Below the pieces are notes generated by a model. That model made no database searches, was not told the origin of the DNA, and was given only the letters and a program-made list of their open reading frames with translations. A stretch of 64,000 nucleotides of DNA, taken from contig OX375873.1 of the NCBI GenBank assembly GCA_947359465.1, positions 75,394,278 to 75,458,277 on the forward strand. The letters are read 5' to 3'. The position numbers were made by a program, and so were the translations under genes. Below, one piece after another: positions 61,251 to 64,000 of the stretch. The stretch's first letter is position 1. Each line of letters opens with the position of its first letter. The DNA is from Metellina segmentata. Taxonomy: Eukaryota; Arthropoda; Arachnida; Araneae; Tetragnathidae.

Positions 61251-62195
61251 TTTTAATAAAAACAAACCTCTTAAGCCGCAGAAGATAATTTTGACTTTTA
61301 AAAACATAGTAAAACTACAGTTATTTCTTTTGCAGCAAACGATTTTTTATTACCGTTAACCAAAATCGTCTAATAAATGTGCGAACAGCCTCTGTATTAC
61401 ATTTTTCTTTATTTTTGTATTTAGATAAGTTTCATGATAAATCACCTGAGTACGTATTTATAAAATGAAACATAATTTGGTAGTTTTGGCAAAACTAGAA
61501 TATATTGTATATTCAGTCTTCGATTACTAGGTCTGATTTACCAGTAATGCTGAAAAAACAATTATTTTTCCAAAATTTGTAAATGAAATTTCAGCTCTAA
61601 TACTTCATATATTTCGAGTTTTTTTTTTTTTTTTTTTTTTTTTGTTCTTAACGCAATTTAAAGATTTTCGAATATTTGGGATCGACTATATTTTTCAACG
61701 AATGGGAATGAACCGGAAACTCTTTTTGGTTAATCGAGTGCAGTAATATTTTCGGTTTCTTTCGATCTGAATTAATTTCGCATTTCTAAATTTTGTGCAT
61801 TTTTTAGCTGTAAGTGGCAATTAATATTATTAAAATACACTAATTAATATTATTAAAGCAATTTTTTTTCACCCAAAATTTTTATTTTGTTGTTTTATTT
61901 TGTTTCTTGTTTTCAGTATTTATTATTTTAATAAATTGTACTTTCTGTTCATCACACGCAACACAACCATAAAGTATTCGACTTAAAGTGGCAGGTAAGA
62001 CCAATTGAAGTAATTATGCCGCTATATATAGTAAGATATCGCTATATATTCACTGTCCCCAACCTTCCTCTATTCCCTTGTCGAAACTGTTTTCCTGATC
62101 TGACATCACATAACAACTCGTGCTAGCCCAATTGTGTCTTTAATCCTTTTAACCCGTTTAGAAGAGGTGTCATTTCCAAAGTTGACCCAGATCTG

Positions 62196-62330
62196 AAACT
62201 AACCAGATCTGGATCACATTATCATAAAAAAATCGGTAATATCATGATGATGAGATACCGCGTCAGTAGAAAAATTTGGTTAGATGTCGATGGACGAGAT
62301 ATCTTGTCTTAACCACTTGGAGATTTAATT
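62196..62330 (-). repeat. Pal repeat copy
   Basis: Contains CAGATCTGGATCACATTATC, ATGATGAGATACCGCGTCAG and GTCGATGGACGAGATATCTTG, ending AACCACTTGGAGATTTAA. Confidence 0.65.
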
Positions 62331-62503
62331 TGCGTAATAGTTATGTATGAATCATAATTAAGTCTTCTAAAAATGTTGTTTAATTCGTTACCGAATTTGT
62401 TATGTCATAATATGTGAGCTCCCTCGCTCTACGTTAGACATATTCATTAAACTCTTTGTTTTTGCCCTTTAATAAAAAAATATTATTTGGTTCCGTTGCC
62501 ATA

Positions 62504-62942
62504 TCTCTATTATAAAAGGAAGTATCTGTGTGTCTGTATCTTGGTATGGTTGTTGTGTCCTGAAAATAATGAAATTTGGCACACAGGTAGTCCTAATATT
62601 TTATGCGAATTTTATGTATAGCCTGAATTAAAATTTAATCTCGAACAATTTTTAATTTATTTATAAATGTTATTCCTCTTCGTTCATTTTTTCGGGGAGT
62701 TTACGTCACAGCTCCTCGATTGAAGAAAGGACAGATTCTGCGTTTTTCGTCCTAATCCTTTAAATGAGATTTTCTTGAAATAAATGTGATTTCTGTAAAT
62801 AAATAATTTTTGTAACCCGGTTCATGTCGGGTAAAGGTGGGACTTATTCTTAAAATTGTAGTTTTTTTTTCTTTTTATTGTTTTCGTTACAACTAAGGAC
62901 ACGAAATTAACTGTGGCTGGCAACGCCTTGCTGGCCTGCTAG
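62504..62942 (+). mobile_element. Short non-autonomous Helitron, TCTCTATTATAAAAGG family
   Basis: Starts TCTCTATTATAAAAGGAAGT after host A and ends CTTGCTGGCCTGCTAG before host T; 439 bp. Internal AACCCGGTTCATGTCGGGT is a hairpin-like stretch. Its 5' end resembles the TCTCTA family at 33175 and 7067, but the 3' half differs. Fragments of this family occur at 39698-39845 and 54850-54965. Confidence 0.75.
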
Positions 62943-64000
62943 TTTTGAATATAGTAAATATTTATGAAATCAGATTTTATTGCAATGATATAATACAGAT
63001 TAAAACTATTTATTTTTAAAAAACTGGCAATAAATAATATATAATGTTTGTATTTGTATACATACATTATATAGCTTAAAACTAAATATTTTATTAAATA
63101 TCGAATGCAAAAGTTTATATGTGCATATAAAACACAAAGGAAAGGAGTACATATTTATCCTGACTAACCCCGAAGCTAAAACCAAGAAGTAATAGAAGTT
63201 AAACATTGAGAACACGGACATAAAACATAAATTATTGCATTGCTTTCTTCTGAAAATTTTAAAAAACAGTTGATGGATACAGTTATTTGTTTGAAAACCT
63301 ACGCATGACCCTATAGAATAAAAATTAGATTAAATCTAACTAATTAGTTAGATATATAATGACTTAATTAATATCAAAGATGAAAGTTCTGATAATTTGA
63401 ACCTCCTGAAATTGCATAGAACTAAGATGAACATGCAAGATACGTAACACGTTTAAAACAAAATTACTTTATTAATATTCACTTAAAGATTATGAACGAC
63501 CAGATTCCCATAATTTATATAGTGTTGCTATAAAATATCCATATTATGGTAATGTTTCTAATAAGAGTAACGTTGAAATTTTACTATAACCATTTTCTTG
63601 AACGATGAACACGCAGACTTTGGATAAAATATTTATCCCGCAGATTTTTTAAACGGTACTAGTTAATAAAATATATACTGTACGATCTGTGATATGTTAC
63701 AACTCTTATCAAATTACGCTCAATAAGTCATTCGAAAAATCTGTCTTTATGAGATACACATTTTCACGCTAGTAAATTAATGAACAAGTCATGAATAAAT
63801 TTAGAATACACAAATCCTTAAATAATTAGATTCTTAATATTTGCTCTGTTACGTTTAGCTTAAGCAGTTAAACTATTTAAATTTAATTCGAGAAGTGAAA
63901 GGAGTTTTATTGTACCATACGATAGCTTAGTACGCTAATATTTAAAACTATCTAATACTCTAAAATTTTAATCCTTGTCATTAATAACACTTATACCAAA
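62943..64000. other. No gene recognised
   Basis: AT-rich sequence to the end of the window. A 71-codon minus-strand frame at 63006-63221 has no domain resemblance. Confidence 0.45.

Larger units (their letters stand above)
60051..61394 (-). mobile_element. Mariner-type transposon nested in Helitron copy 5
   Basis: Terminal inverted repeats of about 30 bp with a few mismatches start CAGAGGCTGTTC at both ends, and TA flanks each side (60049-60050 and 61395-61396). Length 1344 bp, normal for mariner elements. It holds one transposase on the minus strand, now broken. Confidence 0.93.
59875..62025 (+). mobile_element. Worn Helitron, TCTATATAAATAAG family, copy 5, interrupted by a mariner-type element
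   Basis: Matches the interior of copies 1-4 from CTACTTATCTTCATTTAATC to ATCACACGCAAC and GCAGGTAAG, but lacks both ends: the first 240 or so bases and the last 380 are gone. The element at 60051-61394 sits inside it, and without that element the flanks GTGAATGGAATA and TTACATTTTTCTTT rejoin in the order seen in copies 3 and 4. It is the oldest-looking member. A T run lies at about 61619-61643. Confidence 0.75.

Overview
The window reads as intergenic or intronic DNA of an AT-rich animal genome, most likely an invertebrate and probably an arthropod. The evidence is a BEL/Pao LTR retrotransposon, pogo-like and Tc1/mariner DNA transposons, several families of non-autonomous Helitrons and tRNA-derived SINEs, with abundant TA, CT and TCTG microsatellites. 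I found no convincing host protein-coding gene. Almost every coding trace is a transposable-element remnant. The exception is one decayed coding sequence of a family I cannot name (39868-41270, minus strand). The species cannot be fixed from the sequence alone.

Layout. 1-695: end of a pogo-like element cut by the window edge. 700-7066: AT-rich, with a few pieces of a palindrome-rich dispersed repeat (called pal repeat here). 7067-8646 and 8902-10433: two Helitrons of different families. 12.2-14.8 kb: pal repeats, a Tc1 fragment, a Helitron and a SINE. 16.5-19.1 kb: an unclassified repeat, a SINE and a Helitron that carries a second Helitron inside it. 22.2-23.55 kb: a 177-bp satellite array between two inverted pal repeats. 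25.6-27.2 kb: Helitron. 29.1-32.9 kb: a pogo-like transposon with perfect terminal inverted repeats, split by a Helitron. 33.2-34.98 kb: Helitron, SINE pieces and an AT-rich minisatellite. 34982-39453: a BEL/Pao element with identical LTRs, sitting inside that minisatellite. 39.7-41.3 kb: Helitron fragment and the decayed coding sequence. 41.4-57.9 kb: SINEs, minisatellites, mariner/Tc1 remnants and long unassigned stretches. 57899-59556: second pogo-like element. 59875-62025: worn Helitron hosting a mariner-type transposon. 62504-62942: short Helitron.

How the pieces relate. The window is a stratified record of transposition. Because the main Helitron family has five or six copies here, several insertions can be checked against an empty site in another copy. 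The junctions follow known target rules: Helitrons between A and T with no duplication, mariner and pogo at TA, BEL/Pao with a 5-bp duplication. No element here encodes an intact transposition protein, so all depend on activity elsewhere. The most notable case is the BEL/Pao copy, which has lost protease and reverse transcriptase yet has LTRs that match base for base.
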